Shown: positions 39,406 through 47,795 of the stretch, piece after piece | How positions within the stretch are numbered: the stretch's first letter is position 1 | How the letters are laid out: every line of letters begins with the position of its first letter | Origin: Hymenobacter actinosclerus | GTDB taxonomy: Bacteria; Bacteroidota; Bacteroidia; Cytophagales; Hymenobacteraceae | DNA length: 64,000 nucleotides | Assembly: GCF_900111515.1 (NCBI RefSeq) | Contig: NZ_FOHS01000002.1 | Coordinates: 868,001-932,000, forward strand | Reading direction: 5' to 3' | Position numbers and translations under genes: made by a program | The notes under the pieces: generated by a model | Told to the model about the DNA's origin: nothing | Seen by the model: the letters and a program-made list of their open reading frames with translations, nothing else | Database searches by the model: none

Positions 39406-39882
39406 CTAGCATACTTCCGATAATTTCAAATACTCAGCCCTCTTTACAAAGGTGTAATAGAGAACTTTATAACTCCCTGAATTTATACGACGGGAAATCA
39501 AAGGAAATAAAAACACTGCTAATAACATGTAAAACAGATAACTACTATCTCCTACTTCGTGATTGCATATTAAATAAATATTAAAAAATATGTACACGAG
39601 AAAAAACAGCATTACGAGCAAGCTCCGTAAAGGGGAATGATTGTATTCTTCCGGACCTGTCACCCTGAATTTTCTTGTATTGCCCTCTTTTACCTCAAAT
39701 TGCACTTCTGAGCTACTACACCAACTCACCTTCGCAATCATAGAGTGAATACCTGGTTCGACAGTAAATTCTACCAACTTTCCGTCCACTATCTCCCCCG
39801 CCTCCATACCGTCAATAACAATTTTATATTTTTTAAATTTATTGAAATATGCTTTTTCGCGTTCAATTTTTACAGTTGCCAT
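39406..39882 (-). CDS. AT-rich two-TM protein, unknown function
   Basis: A 158-aa protein with an N-terminal PEGA-like beta domain (YKIVIDGMEAGEIVDGKLVE, then VEPGIHSMIAKVSWCSS) and two hydrophobic segments (LLVMLFFLVYIFFNIYLI, LFYMLLAVFLFPLI) before a basic C-terminus. Base composition is far more AT-rich than the flanking genes, pointing to recent acquisition. No function can be assigned. Confidence 0.72.
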   Translation of the reverse strand: MATVKIEREKAYFNKFKKYKIVIDGMEAGEIVDGKLVEFTVEPGIHSMIAKVSWCSSSEVQFEVKEGNTRKFRVTGPEEYNHSPLRSLLVMLFFLVYIFFNIYLICNHEVGDSSYLFYMLLAVFLFPLISRRINSGSYKVLYYTFVKRAEYLKLSEVC

Positions 39883-39971
39883 AGTGCGAAATATTTTATT
39901 TGATGAGAGGAAAGCAATAACGCCATTGTGCGTCTATATCATTTCCTGACTAAATTGGCTTATCATACCTG

Positions 39972-40131
39972 CTATTAGCGGTTTCGCGAACAGTGTGTCC
40001 ATTTTGTTGTAGAGACGCAACATGTTGCGTCTCGTCGTTGGACAACGATAGGCGCCGGGCAATGTCAGCAACGACGAGACGCAAAATATTGCGTCTCTAC
40101 AACAGGGTAAACCGTTCACGAAACTGCTATA
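39972..40131. mobile_element. rep-F: 160-bp MITE-like palindromic element
   Basis: Long imperfect terminal inverted repeats: one end reads TATTAGCGGTTTCGCGAAC, the other reads TATAGCAGTTTCGTGAAC on the opposite strand. Inner GTTGTAGAGACGCAA words and a CGTCGTTG core are also inverted. It codes for nothing. A shortened relative is at 20960-21020, so it appears to have moved or multiplied. Confidence 0.65.
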
Positions 40132-40312
40132 TAATACGGTCGGTTACTTTCTCAAGCCGCTCGCTGGTTTCCTGGTTGAGCTGGCGCATTTCGGCGCGTA
40201 GCGTATCAGTCTGGCGGTCGGTGGCCCGGAGCAAGTTGCTGAGCAGGGCCAGAATATTCAGAGTTGTCGGAAAGCATGGCGTAGCTGGCTTACTGTTACG
40301 GGTTCGAACCAA
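40127..40312 (-). pseudogene. Small ORF, possible gene remnant
   Basis: A 61-aa frame whose second half reads as an amphipathic helix (LRATDRQTDTLRAEMRQLNQ, then ETSERLEKVTDRII) with GC-rich codons. Its stop lies in the terminal inverted repeat of rep-F, which suggests that an older gene was cut by the element. No family was recognised and it may be chance. Confidence 0.3.
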
Positions 40313-40372
40313 GCCGCCGGTTTACGCTAATTGCGCGTGGTTTTGCTTATGTATGAACGTCAGGCGCCCTTC

Positions 40373-40411
40373 ATCAGCGAAATCACGACTAATCAGCGTA
40401 AATCAGCGATT
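40373..40411. repeat. rep-B repeat, copy 2
   Basis: Inverted orientation of the rep-B words (AGCGAAATCACGACTAATCA, then GCGTAAATCAGCGATT), upstream of the glycosyltransferase promoter. Confidence 0.65.
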
Positions 40412-40449
40412 CAAAAGTAACCAGAAAAGCCCGAAAAGCCGCCAGCGTG

Positions 40450-40457
40450 TACCTTCG
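40450..40457 (+). promoter_or_regulatory. Probable -7 element (TACCTTCG)
   Basis: One mismatch to TAnnTTTG, 24 nt before GTG 40482. Confidence 0.45.
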
Positions 40458-40481
40458 CGCCTTACTGTTACCCGCCGCTCC

Positions 40482-41798
40482 GTGCCCGAATCTGCCCGCC
40501 CGCTCCGCCTGCTCGTCATTACCTACTACTGGCCGCCCTCGGGCGGGGCGGGGGTGCAGCGCAGCCTCAAGTTCGTCAAGCACCTGCCCGAGTTCGGCAT
40601 CGAGCCCACCGTTATCACCGTCGATGCGGCGCGGGCAGCCTACCCGGTGCTTGACGAGAGCTTGGCGGCCGACGTGCCAGCCGGCGTGCGCGTCATCCGC
40701 ACCAGCACCTTCGAGCCCTTCGACAGCTATAAGCGGCTGACTGGGCGGCGGCAGGTGCCGTTTGGGGGCTTTGTGGGCGAGAACAAGGCCAGCCGCAGCC
40801 AGCAGCTGTTCAAATTCGTGCGTGGTAACCTGTTTATTCCGGATGCGCGCCGGGGCTGGAACCGTTTCGTGCTCGACGCCGTGGCCAAACTGGTGGAAGC
40901 CGGCGAGCAGTTCGACGCCGTGCTCACCTCCTCGCCCCCGCACTCCACCCAGCTGATCGGCCTGGAGTTGAAGCGCCGCTACGGCCTGCGCTGGCTGGCC
41001 GATTTGCGCGACCCCTGGACCGATATCTATTATTATAAAGAGTTGAACCACCTGCCACCGGCCCGCTGGCTCGATGCCCGCTACGAGCGCCAGGTGCTGG
41101 AGCAGGCCGACGTAGTGCTGGTGACCAGCCCTCATACCAAGCGGATTTTCGCCGCCAAATCAACCCAAATCGACCCCGATAAGCTGGTGGTGCTGCCCAA
41201 CGGCTACGACGAGGCCGATTTCCGGGAGCCCAGCCAGCCGCCCCAGAATGCGCTGCTGATAACGCACACCGGTACCATTGCCGACACTTACCGTCTCGAC
41301 CAGCTACTGGCCGCCGCCGCCGAGTGCGCCCGCCGCCACCCCGATGTGCCGCTGCGCCTGCGCTTCGTGGGCAAGGTATCCGACGGTATCCGGCAGCAGG
41401 CCGAGGCGGCCGGATTGACCGGACGCGTCGAGTTTGTGGCCTTCGTGCCGCACCACGAGTCAGTGGGCTATCTGCTGCGTAGCACGGCGCTGCTGCTGGT
41501 GATTCCCGACGTGGCCAACAACCGGGGCATTCTGCCGGGCAAGGTGTTCGAGTACCTTGCCGCCAACAAGCCCATTCTGTGCGTGGGCCCGCTGGGCTCG
41601 GATGCTGACCTGCTGCTGCGCGAAACCGGTGCCGGCCGTACCCTGCCCCCCGACGCTTATGCCGACCTGCTCGACGCATTCGAGGGCCTGGTAGCCCGCT
41701 GGCGCATCAACCCCAACCTCGACCTGCCCGGCCCCCGCCCCACCCGGTACTCCCGCCGCGCCCTAACGGAACAGTTGGCGGGGATGGTGATGGGGTGA
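40482..41798 (+). CDS. GT4-like glycosyltransferase
   Basis: A 438-aa GT-B glycosyltransferase. The N-terminal motif is LLVITYYWPPSGGAGVQRSL; the acceptor domain includes LADLRDPWTD, and the donor domain has LPNGYDEADF and ILPGKVFEYLAANKPILCVG. This resembles Bacteroidota enzymes that build surface or exopolysaccharide. GTG 40482 is chosen as the first start after the TACCTTCG element; upstream the frame runs through repeats. It opens the glycan region, though it is separated from pseB by the divergent HAD gene. Confidence 0.87.
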   Translation: MPESARPLRLLVITYYWPPSGGAGVQRSLKFVKHLPEFGIEPTVITVDAARAAYPVLDESLAADVPAGVRVIRTSTFEPFDSYKRLTGRRQVPFGGFVGENKASRSQQLFKFVRGNLFIPDARRGWNRFVLDAVAKLVEAGEQFDAVLTSSPPHSTQLIGLELKRRYGLRWLADLRDPWTDIYYYKELNHLPPARWLDARYERQVLEQADVVLVTSPHTKRIFAAKSTQIDPDKLVVLPNGYDEADFREPSQPPQNALLITHTGTIADTYRLDQLLAAAAECARRHPDVPLRLRFVGKVSDGIRQQAEAAGLTGRVEFVAFVPHHESVGYLLRSTALLLVIPDVANNRGILPGKVFEYLAANKPILCVGPLGSDADLLLRETGAGRTLPPDAYADLLDAFEGLVARWRINPNLDLPGPRPTRYSRRALTEQLAGMVMG

Positions 41799-41807
41799 GG
41801 TGGTGAG

Positions 41808-41953
41808 AAAAGCACGGTCATTCTGAGCATGTGGCGCATCAAGCCAGGGACGAAGAATCTCGCGTGAAATGGTAACCCTGACGTCAGGAATTACCTTGGC
41901 ACGCGAGATTCTTCGACTGCGGCTGCGCCTTCGCTCAGAATGACCGTGCTTTT
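41808..41953. repeat. rep-C palindromic repeat, copy 2
   Basis: Left arm AAAAGCACGGTCATTCTGAG and ACGAAGAATCTCGCGTG; right arm CACGCGAGATTCTTCG and TCGCTCAGAATGACCGTGCT. It lies between convergent genes and could act as a bidirectional terminator. Confidence 0.8.
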
Positions 41954-41964
41954 AGCTTAGTTCT

Positions 41965-43812
41965 TCACCACCCCAGCACGCCGCGCAGCTTGGCTGGAAG
42001 CAGGCCCACGGCGCGGGCTTTCCAGTCGGCCCAGGCTGAGTGGCCCAGGCCTTGCCCCTGCCAGGTGCCGATGGCCTGGGCCAGGTTTTGGGCCAGGGTG
42101 CGGTAGTGGCGGCGGTGATAATGGCGCAGGTTGTTGCTGACGTCGGCGGGCGTTTGTACGAAGGCGCGCACGTCGAGGATAAAGCAGTTTTCGGCGGAAG
42201 CCACGAACTCGGCCAGCGCCTGGTTCATGGTTTCGTGGCGCTGGCGGGCGCCGGTTTCGCCCGCGCCGGGCACGTCGATTTCGGTTCCGTTCAAGAAGAA
42301 AATGGGCACCCGGGCCGGCACCTGGGCCCGCAGCCAACGGAGGTTCTGCTGAAATTCGGCGGGCGAAATCGGGCCCTCGTACTCGAACTCGCGGGCGAAG
42401 CGGCGCAGAAAATCCTCATCCAGCCCCTGGAAACGGCGCTGAGCGTAGCGGGCGGCCAGCGCGGCAGCGGGCTCGGCGGTGATGTTCTGGTAGGCCCCGA
42501 AGGGCACGCGGTGGCCGGTGGCCCGCTCGCGGTACAGCGGCTGGGTGTAGTCCATTAGGGGGCTGTACACCAGCACGTCGTAATTGGCTGCCCACAGGCG
42601 CGTATCGAAGGCCTCGTGCCCCAAAAAGGGCAGGGCGGCGGCCAGGCGCTGCCGCTCGGCGGCGGGCCACTCGCGGGTGGCGCGCAGTAGCAGCGTGTGC
42701 TCGAGGTGCACCGGAATCTGGTGCTCGTTGTTGAAGTTGAACTCCTCGGTTACGGCCAGGTCGAAGGCCTGCAAAAAGGGCGTGAGCTGGCCCAGATCGC
42801 AGCCACCTTTCAGCAGCACCCGCAGCTGCTTTTCGGCCAGCGCGGCCGGGGTTTCGGGCGCGGCCGGCGGCGCTGTTCGCAGGGTAATCCAGTCGGGCTT
42901 TTCCGTTTGATTCAGCTCGGTGGCTACCTCACCCTGTACTGCCAGTTCTGGAAAACCCAGGTGGGCGTAGGTAAACTGCTCGATGCCCAGGTGCAGGATG
43001 CGGCAGGAAAACACGAACTGCTCCAGGCGGTTTTCGGCTTCGTTCAGGCAGTAGATGCCCACCAGGCCATAGTCGCCGAACCGGTCGCGCACGCGCACGG
43101 TGCCCCAGCGGCGGGCCGGGTCGGGCAGGCTGGCTTCCAGCGCGGGCTGGGTAACGCGGTGCTTGGTGAAATTGAGCTGGTTGGAGCGGTTGATGAGCTC
43201 TTCGAGGCGGCCCAGGTCGGGTTGCACGGCGGCGGGGCCTTCGCGCAGCTCCACCTGCACCTGGGCGTCGCGCAAAAAGGCCAGGTTGTCGTTGTACTGG
43301 GTGCGGGCCTGCTGCTGGCGCTCCAGCAGTTGGTACTGGGCCAGGCGGGCCAGCGTGGGGTCGGGCTGGCCGCTGGCCCGCAGCAGCGGGGCCAGTTGGG
43401 GCAGCTCGGCGGGGTCGGCTACCTGGAGTTCGGGGTTGTAGAACTGCGCCTCGGCCCGGTTGGCGGGGTTGTCGTCGAGAAACAGGGCGTTGGCGGCCCG
43501 CAGCTGCATCTGGCTCAGCAGCTCGCGGATGATGGGACCTTTGGGCTGCCAGCTGATGCGCGCAAACACGAACAGCTCCCAGATGCCCAGCTCCCGCAGC
43601 CGCGCCTCAGCCGGGGCGAAATCATTCTTGCTGACAATGGTATGCACGATGCCGCGGGCGGCCGTGTCGCGCACCAGTCGCAGATTTTCGGCCAGCGGCG
43701 CTATGCTGCCTTCCGAGAGCGTGCCCTGCCAGAACGTGTCGTCCAGGTCCCAGATGACGAGCTTGACGGGAGTATCAGTTGCCAGTTGATAGTTGCCAGT
43801 TGTCAGTTTCAT
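41965..43812 (-). CDS. HAD-IIIC / FkbH-like protein
   Basis: A 615-aa protein. The N-terminal HAD domain begins VIWDLDDTFW (DxDxT), with a Ser/Lys motif IVSKNDF and FLDDNPANR, typical of HAD-IIIC/FkbH. A GNAT-like middle part (VRVRDRFGDYGLVGIYCLN) and a C-terminal SGNH-hydrolase-like domain (YDVLVYSPLMDYTQ, IFFLNGTEID, HYHRRHYRTLAQNLA) follow. FkbH proteins load glyceryl groups onto carrier proteins; in glycan loci they may modify sugars. The first 13 residues (KLTTGNYQLATDT) are encoded by a rep-H repeat, and no other start codon precedes the HAD motif. Confidence 0.82.
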   Translation of the reverse strand: MKLTTGNYQLATDTPVKLVIWDLDDTFWQGTLSEGSIAPLAENLRLVRDTAARGIVHTIVSKNDFAPAEARLRELGIWELFVFARISWQPKGPIIRELLSQMQLRAANALFLDDNPANRAEAQFYNPELQVADPAELPQLAPLLRASGQPDPTLARLAQYQLLERQQQARTQYNDNLAFLRDAQVQVELREGPAAVQPDLGRLEELINRSNQLNFTKHRVTQPALEASLPDPARRWGTVRVRDRFGDYGLVGIYCLNEAENRLEQFVFSCRILHLGIEQFTYAHLGFPELAVQGEVATELNQTEKPDWITLRTAPPAAPETPAALAEKQLRVLLKGGCDLGQLTPFLQAFDLAVTEEFNFNNEHQIPVHLEHTLLLRATREWPAAERQRLAAALPFLGHEAFDTRLWAANYDVLVYSPLMDYTQPLYRERATGHRVPFGAYQNITAEPAAALAARYAQRRFQGLDEDFLRRFAREFEYEGPISPAEFQQNLRWLRAQVPARVPIFFLNGTEIDVPGAGETGARQRHETMNQALAEFVASAENCFILDVRAFVQTPADVSNNLRHYHRRHYRTLAQNLAQAIGTWQGQGLGHSAWADWKARAVGLLPAKLRGVLGW

Positions 43813-43997
43813 GGGGGAATCAGTTGCCAGTAGAAAACACCATGTCGCGCGAAGCGCAGCATTTTGCCTGCTGCCGTTGATGAAATCGTTCTACAAAAGT
43901 ACGCGGGATGCTTCGACACTGGCTAAATGCGCCAGATACACTATACAACCGTCTTTTCTGACAATTGGCAACTATCAACTGGCAACTGATAACTGCC
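43773..43997. repeat. rep-H pair flanking a 125-nt spacer
   Basis: GTTGCCAGTTGATAGTTGCC words at 43773-43833 and the inverted AACTATCAACTGGCAACTG words at 43959-43997. The left unit encodes the N-terminus of the HAD protein on the minus strand. The right unit directly abuts the -7 element of pseB. Confidence 0.75.
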
Positions 43998-44005
43998 TAC
44001 TTTTG
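43998..44005 (+). promoter_or_regulatory. -7 element TACTTTTG for pseB
   Basis: Perfect TAnnTTTG starting at the base after the rep-H arm, 57 nt before ATG 44063. Any -33 element must lie within the repeat. Confidence 0.6.
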
Positions 44006-44062
44006 CCCTCCCCTGCCCCGGCCGCTTTCCGGCCGGCACTTCCTTCGCTCATCATCCCCTAC

Positions 44063-45082
44063 ATGGCCCTCGACCTCAACCATAAATCTATTCTGGTAAC
44101 CGGCGGAACCGGCTCATTCGGCAAGCAATTCGTCGAAACCGTGTTCCGGCTCTACCCGCAGGTCAAGCGGCTGGTGGTGTACTCGCGCGACGAGCTCAAG
44201 CAGTACGAGATGTCGCAGATTTTCCCGCACGCCGAGTTTCCGGCCATCCGCTACTTTATTGGCGACGTGCGCGACGCCGACCGGCTCAAGCGGGCCTGCG
44301 AGGGCATCGACATCATCGTGCACGCCGCCGCCCTCAAGCAGGTGCCGGCCGCCGAGTACAACCCGATGGAGTGCATCAAAACCAACATTTTCGGGGCCGA
44401 AAACGTGATTAACGCCGCCCTCGACTGCGGCGTATCCGACGTGGTGGCCCTGAGCACCGACAAAGCCGCCGCGCCCATCAACCTCTACGGCGCCACCAAG
44501 CTCTGCTCCGACAAGCTGTTCGTGGCCGCCAACAACATGAAAGGCTCGCGCGATTTGCGCTTTTCGGTGGTGCGCTACGGCAACGTAATCGGCTCCAGGG
44601 GCTCGGTGGTGCCGTTTTTCCTGCAGCGCCGCGAGTCGGGTGTGCTGCCCATCACCCACCCCGAAATGACGCGCTTCCACATCTCACTCGACGAGGGCGT
44701 GGATTTGGTGCTCTACGCGCTGGAAAACAGTTGGGGCGGCGAGATTTTCGTGCCCAAAATCCCGAGCTACAAGATTACGGAAGTGGCCGAGGCCATCGGC
44801 CCCAACTGCCGGCACGAAATAGTGGGCATCCGCCCCGGCGAGAAGCTGCACGAGGAAATGATAACCGAAACCGACGCGCTAAGCACCGTGGAGTTGGACA
44901 AATACTACGTTATCCTGCCCTTCACCCCGCGCTGGGACGTGGACGAGTTCATCGCCCACTTCCACGGCCGCCGCATGGAGCCCGGCTTCCACTACGACTC
45001 CAGCAACAACACCGACTGGCTCTCGGCCGAGCAAATCCGGGAGGAAATCCGCCAGCACGTAGACGCTGGGTTTACGGTGTAG
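44063..45082 (+). CDS. pseB: UDP-N-acetylglucosamine 4,6-dehydratase (inverting)
   Basis: A 339-aa extended SDR of the PseB type: NAD(P) motif GGTGSFG (14-20), catalytic STDKAAAP (D133, K134) and YGATK (Y142, K146), which line up with the active site of H. pylori PseB. It converts UDP-GlcNAc to the 4-keto-6-deoxy L-arabino sugar, the first step of pseudaminic acid synthesis. ATG 44063 is chosen over the frame reaching 43793, which runs through the promoter and rep-H. PseC follows after a long hairpin repeat (rep-G). Confidence 0.95.
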   Translation: MALDLNHKSILVTGGTGSFGKQFVETVFRLYPQVKRLVVYSRDELKQYEMSQIFPHAEFPAIRYFIGDVRDADRLKRACEGIDIIVHAAALKQVPAAEYNPMECIKTNIFGAENVINAALDCGVSDVVALSTDKAAAPINLYGATKLCSDKLFVAANNMKGSRDLRFSVVRYGNVIGSRGSVVPFFLQRRESGVLPITHPEMTRFHISLDEGVDLVLYALENSWGGEIFVPKIPSYKITEVAEAIGPNCRHEIVGIRPGEKLHEEMITETDALSTVELDKYYVILPFTPRWDVDEFIAHFHGRRMEPGFHYDSSNNTDWLSAEQIREEIRQHVDAGFTV

Positions 45083-45090
45083 GGTTGACA

Positions 45091-45192
45091 GGGTTTTCTC
45101 GCAGAGGTCCGCGGAGGGATGCGCGGAGGTAAAGGGAGGTCCTCCTTTTTTAACCTCTGCGCATGCCTCCGCGGACCTCTGCGAGAAAACCC
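45091..45192. repeat. rep-G long hairpin between pseB and pseC
   Basis: The arms GGGTTTTCTCGCAGAGGTCC / GCGGAGG and CCTCCGC / GGACCTCTGCGAGAAAACCC are perfect. Inner parts (ATGCGCGGAGGT, GGGAGG/CCTCC) extend pairing almost to the centre at about 45141. A degenerate partial copy is at 52478-52515. Confidence 0.85.
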
Positions 45193-45225
45193 GTTGTTAG
45201 GTTCTGAACAACTCCCCCACCGCTG

Positions 45226-45233
45226 TACTTTTG
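45226..45233 (+). promoter_or_regulatory. -7 element TACTTTTG for pseC
   Basis: Perfect TAnnTTTG ending 5 nt before ATG 45239, with TTCTG 24 nt upstream as a possible -33 element. Confidence 0.65.
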
Positions 45234-45238
45234 GGTAT

Positions 45239-46423
45239 ATGAACGCCTTCCAGCCCACCCATCCCATTGCCTACGGCCGCCAGCACATCACCGCCGACGA
45301 CGAGCAGGCCGTGCTGAGTGCCCTGCGCTCCGACTACCTCACGCAGGGGCCGCTGGTAGCCGAGTTTGAGGAGAAATTCGCGGCCTATGTGGGCGCCGAC
45401 TACGCCGTGGCCGTGAGCAACGGCACGGCGGCCCTGCACCTGGCCGCGCTGGCGCTGGGCGTGCGGTCCGGCCAGCGCGTCATCACCACGCCCATCACCT
45501 TCGCCGCCTCGGCCAACTGCGTGCGCTACTGCGGCGGCGAGGTGCACTTTGCCGACATCGACCCGGCCACCGCGCTGCTTGACCTTATGGCCGTACGCCG
45601 GCTGCTCGAAAGCCACCCCAAAGGCCATTTCCACGGATTAATTCCGGTGGATTTCGCCGGTTTGCCGGTGAACCTGGAGCAGGCCCGCCAGCTCTGCGAC
45701 GAGTTCGGCCTGTGGCTGCTCGAAGACGCGGCCCACGCCCCCGGCGGCTCGTTCGTGGACAGCCAGGGCCAGCCCCAGCACTGCGGCAACGGCCGGTTTG
45801 CCGATTTATCTATCTTCAGCTTCCACCCCGTTAAGCACATCGCTACCGGTGAGGGCGGCATGATTACCACCAACCGCCGCGACCTGTACGAGCACCTGCT
45901 GCGCCTGCGCACCCACGGCATCACCCGCGACCCTGCCCAGCTCAGCCGCCCCAACGAAGGCGGCTGGTACATGGAAATGCAGGAGCTGGGCTACAACTAC
46001 CGTCTGCCCGACATGCTCTGCGCCCTGGGCATCAGCCAGCTCCAGCGCGCCGACGAGGGTCTGGCGCGCCGGCGGGAGCTGGCCGCCCGCTACGATGCCG
46101 CTTTTGCCGAAATGCCCGCCGTGTGCCCACTGGCCGGCGCGCCGGGCCACGCTTATCATTTGTATGTTATTCAGGTGGCCGACCGGCGCGGGCTGTACGA
46201 TGCGTTGCGGGAAAAGCAGGTTTTCGCGCAGGTGCACTACATTCCGGTGCATCGCATGCCCTACTACCAGGGCCTGGGCTGGCTGGAAGGCGACTTCCCG
46301 AAGGCCGAAGCCTATTACGCCCACTGCCTCAGCATCCCGCTGTTTCCCAGCCTTACGGATGAGGAGCAGGCGTACGTAATCGACTGCATCCGGGAGTTCG
46401 TTTCCGAGCCGGAACTGTCGTGA
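45239..46423 (+). CDS. pseC: UDP-4-amino-4,6-dideoxy-N-acetyl-beta-L-altrosamine transaminase
   Basis: A 394-aa DegT/DnrJ/EryC1-type PLP aminotransferase. The start IAYGRQHITADDEQAVL and SDYLTQGPLVAEFEEKFA is typical of PseC. The Schiff-base Lys is K199 in FHPVKHIATGEGG. It transaminates the PseB product at C4 using glutamate. ATG 45239 is set by the -7 element 5 nt upstream, which the longer frame would overlap. Its stop overlaps the GTG of the next gene (GTGA). Confidence 0.95.
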   Translation: MNAFQPTHPIAYGRQHITADDEQAVLSALRSDYLTQGPLVAEFEEKFAAYVGADYAVAVSNGTAALHLAALALGVRSGQRVITTPITFAASANCVRYCGGEVHFADIDPATALLDLMAVRRLLESHPKGHFHGLIPVDFAGLPVNLEQARQLCDEFGLWLLEDAAHAPGGSFVDSQGQPQHCGNGRFADLSIFSFHPVKHIATGEGGMITTNRRDLYEHLLRLRTHGITRDPAQLSRPNEGGWYMEMQELGYNYRLPDMLCALGISQLQRADEGLARRRELAARYDAAFAEMPAVCPLAGAPGHAYHLYVIQVADRRGLYDALREKQVFAQVHYIPVHRMPYYQGLGWLEGDFPKAEAYYAHCLSIPLFPSLTDEEQAYVIDCIREFVSEPELS

Positions 46424-47145
46424 AAAAGGTCGGCATCATCTCCCAGGCCCGCATGACCAGCACCCGGCTGCCGGGCAAAGTGCTGAAGCCGATTGGCGGC
46501 CGGCCGCTGCTGGCGTACCATACGGAACGCCTGCAAGCCAGCGGGCTAGACGTTTACCTGGCCATCACCACCAACGCCACCGACGACCCGCTGGCCGATT
46601 TCGCGGCGGCCCACGCTTTGCCCGTATCCCGCGGACCCGAAGACGACGTACTGGCCCGCTACCAGCGCTGCGCTGCTGCCCACGAACTGGACGTCATTGT
46701 GCGCGTAACCTCCGACTGCCCCCTGCTCGATGGCAGGCTGATTGCGCAGGCGGTGCAGGAGTATCTGGCGGCCGAAAACCCGCGCCTGTACCTGTCCAAC
46801 GTGCTGGAACGCACCTACCCGCGGGGCTTCGATTTCGAGGTGTTTTCGCGGGAGCTGCTCGATGAGGCGGCCCGCCACGCCACCACCGCTGCCGATCGGG
46901 AGCACGTCACGCCCTACCTCCACCAGAACCGCTCGGGACGGGTACAGTTCGCCCACCTAACCCGCCCCACCGACCGCAGCGCCTACCGCCTGACGGTGGA
47001 CACAGCCGAGGATTTCGAGTTGATTCGCCGGCTGATGGAGGAGTATCAGGCCGATATGTTAGGGGCGGATGAGTTGATTGCGTTGCTTGAGGAGCATCCG
47101 GAATTGGTGGCTATTAATGCGCATATTGAGCAGAAGAAATTGTAG
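46420..47145 (+). CDS. pseF: PseF/SpsF-type cytidylyltransferase (CMP-pseudaminic acid synthetase)
   Basis: A 241-aa nucleotidyltransferase of the SpsF/acylneuraminate cytidylyltransferase family: ISQARMTSTRLPGKVLKPIG (CTP-binding loop), VRVTSDCPLLD (metal/CTP) and a C-terminal YRLTVDTAEDFELI. The GTG start overlaps the pseC stop, so translation is coupled. Position between pseC and pseG indicates that it activates pseudaminic acid with CTP. It is of the SpsF rather than the classic PseF/NeuA subtype, so the exact function rests on context. Confidence 0.85.
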   Translation: MKKVGIISQARMTSTRLPGKVLKPIGGRPLLAYHTERLQASGLDVYLAITTNATDDPLADFAAAHALPVSRGPEDDVLARYQRCAAAHELDVIVRVTSDCPLLDGRLIAQAVQEYLAAENPRLYLSNVLERTYPRGFDFEVFSRELLDEAARHATTAADREHVTPYLHQNRSGRVQFAHLTRPTDRSAYRLTVDTAEDFELIRRLMEEYQADMLGADELIALLEEHPELVAINAHIEQKKL

Positions 47146-47176
47146 ACAAATGTATTATTTTTAAATATTGTCAGCC

Positions 47177-47794
47177 ATGATAGCTATCGATAAAGAAGCA
47201 TTTATCAAACACCTGCGTTTAACGCAGGAGTGTTGCCGATTGCAGATGCAGGGAAGTTCTAAAAGCAACGCAGAACTCTTCAGAAGTTATAATCCTTTCA
47301 ACAAAGGCCTTAGACAATTCGAGTTTCAAACTAAGAACTTCGAGTTTGATGTAGCACCCGGTATCAATCATTTCATCTCAACAAAATGGGCTATTGACCC
47401 AACTGAGGATAAAACTATAATCGATACTTTATTTAAAGGCCAAATTCTATTTAAAGAAAGCCAACTATCGACTTTTAACGATAATTTATATTCAGGAAAA
47501 ATCTTGATTTGCCAAGTGGATTCCATCATACCTGATGGGGCGTCCGAAGCTGAATCGTTGGGATTTATTGACCAATACGACATCTCGCCAATAGACACTT
47601 GGTTTTATATAGCTCATCATAAATACGGCAGGCTATTATTCGCCTGGATACCAGACAAATTTCTTCACGTTGCTAATGAAGCAATTGCAGTAAATATGCT
47701 TGACTGTATTGGTTGGTTTGATACAATGCTACCTGAAGAGTACGACTGGTTGAAGCCAGCACTCAGAAAGCTAATCAGCAATAACCTTGAATAG
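47177..47794 (+). CDS. AT-rich orphan inside the pse operon, unknown function
   Basis: A 205-aa soluble-looking protein (IDKEAFIKHLRLTQECCRLQ, later SPIDTWFYIAHHKYGRLLFA). No family was recognised. Its base composition is strikingly AT-rich between two GC-rich pse genes, and its stop lies only 1 nt before the pseG ATG. It looks like a recent insertion that left the operon intact. A TTG at 47168 would add three residues. Confidence 0.75.
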   Translation: MIAIDKEAFIKHLRLTQECCRLQMQGSSKSNAELFRSYNPFNKGLRQFEFQTKNFEFDVAPGINHFISTKWAIDPTEDKTIIDTLFKGQILFKESQLSTFNDNLYSGKILICQVDSIIPDGASEAESLGFIDQYDISPIDTWFYIAHHKYGRLLFAWIPDKFLHVANEAIAVNMLDCIGWFDTMLPEEYDWLKPALRKLISNNLE

Positions 47795-47795
47795 A

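Larger units (their letters stand above)
39883..40481. other. Region with rep-F, an ORF remnant and rep-B
   Basis: About 600 nt between the AT-rich gene and the glycosyltransferase, holding the 160-bp rep-F element (39972-40131), a short coiled-coil-coding ORF on the minus strand (40127-40312), a rep-B copy (40373-40411) and a promoter-like TACCTTCG (40450-40457). Confidence 0.6.

Noticed and set aside
40295..40330. GGTTCGAACC motif considered as the T-arm of a tRNA or an att site
   Set aside because: The flanking bases cannot form a 5-bp T-stem or an acceptor stem on either strand, so it is just a short palindrome.
39993..40481. 163-residue extension of the 40482 glycosyltransferase
   Set aside because: It translates through rep-F, an antisense ORF and rep-B and has no domain content.
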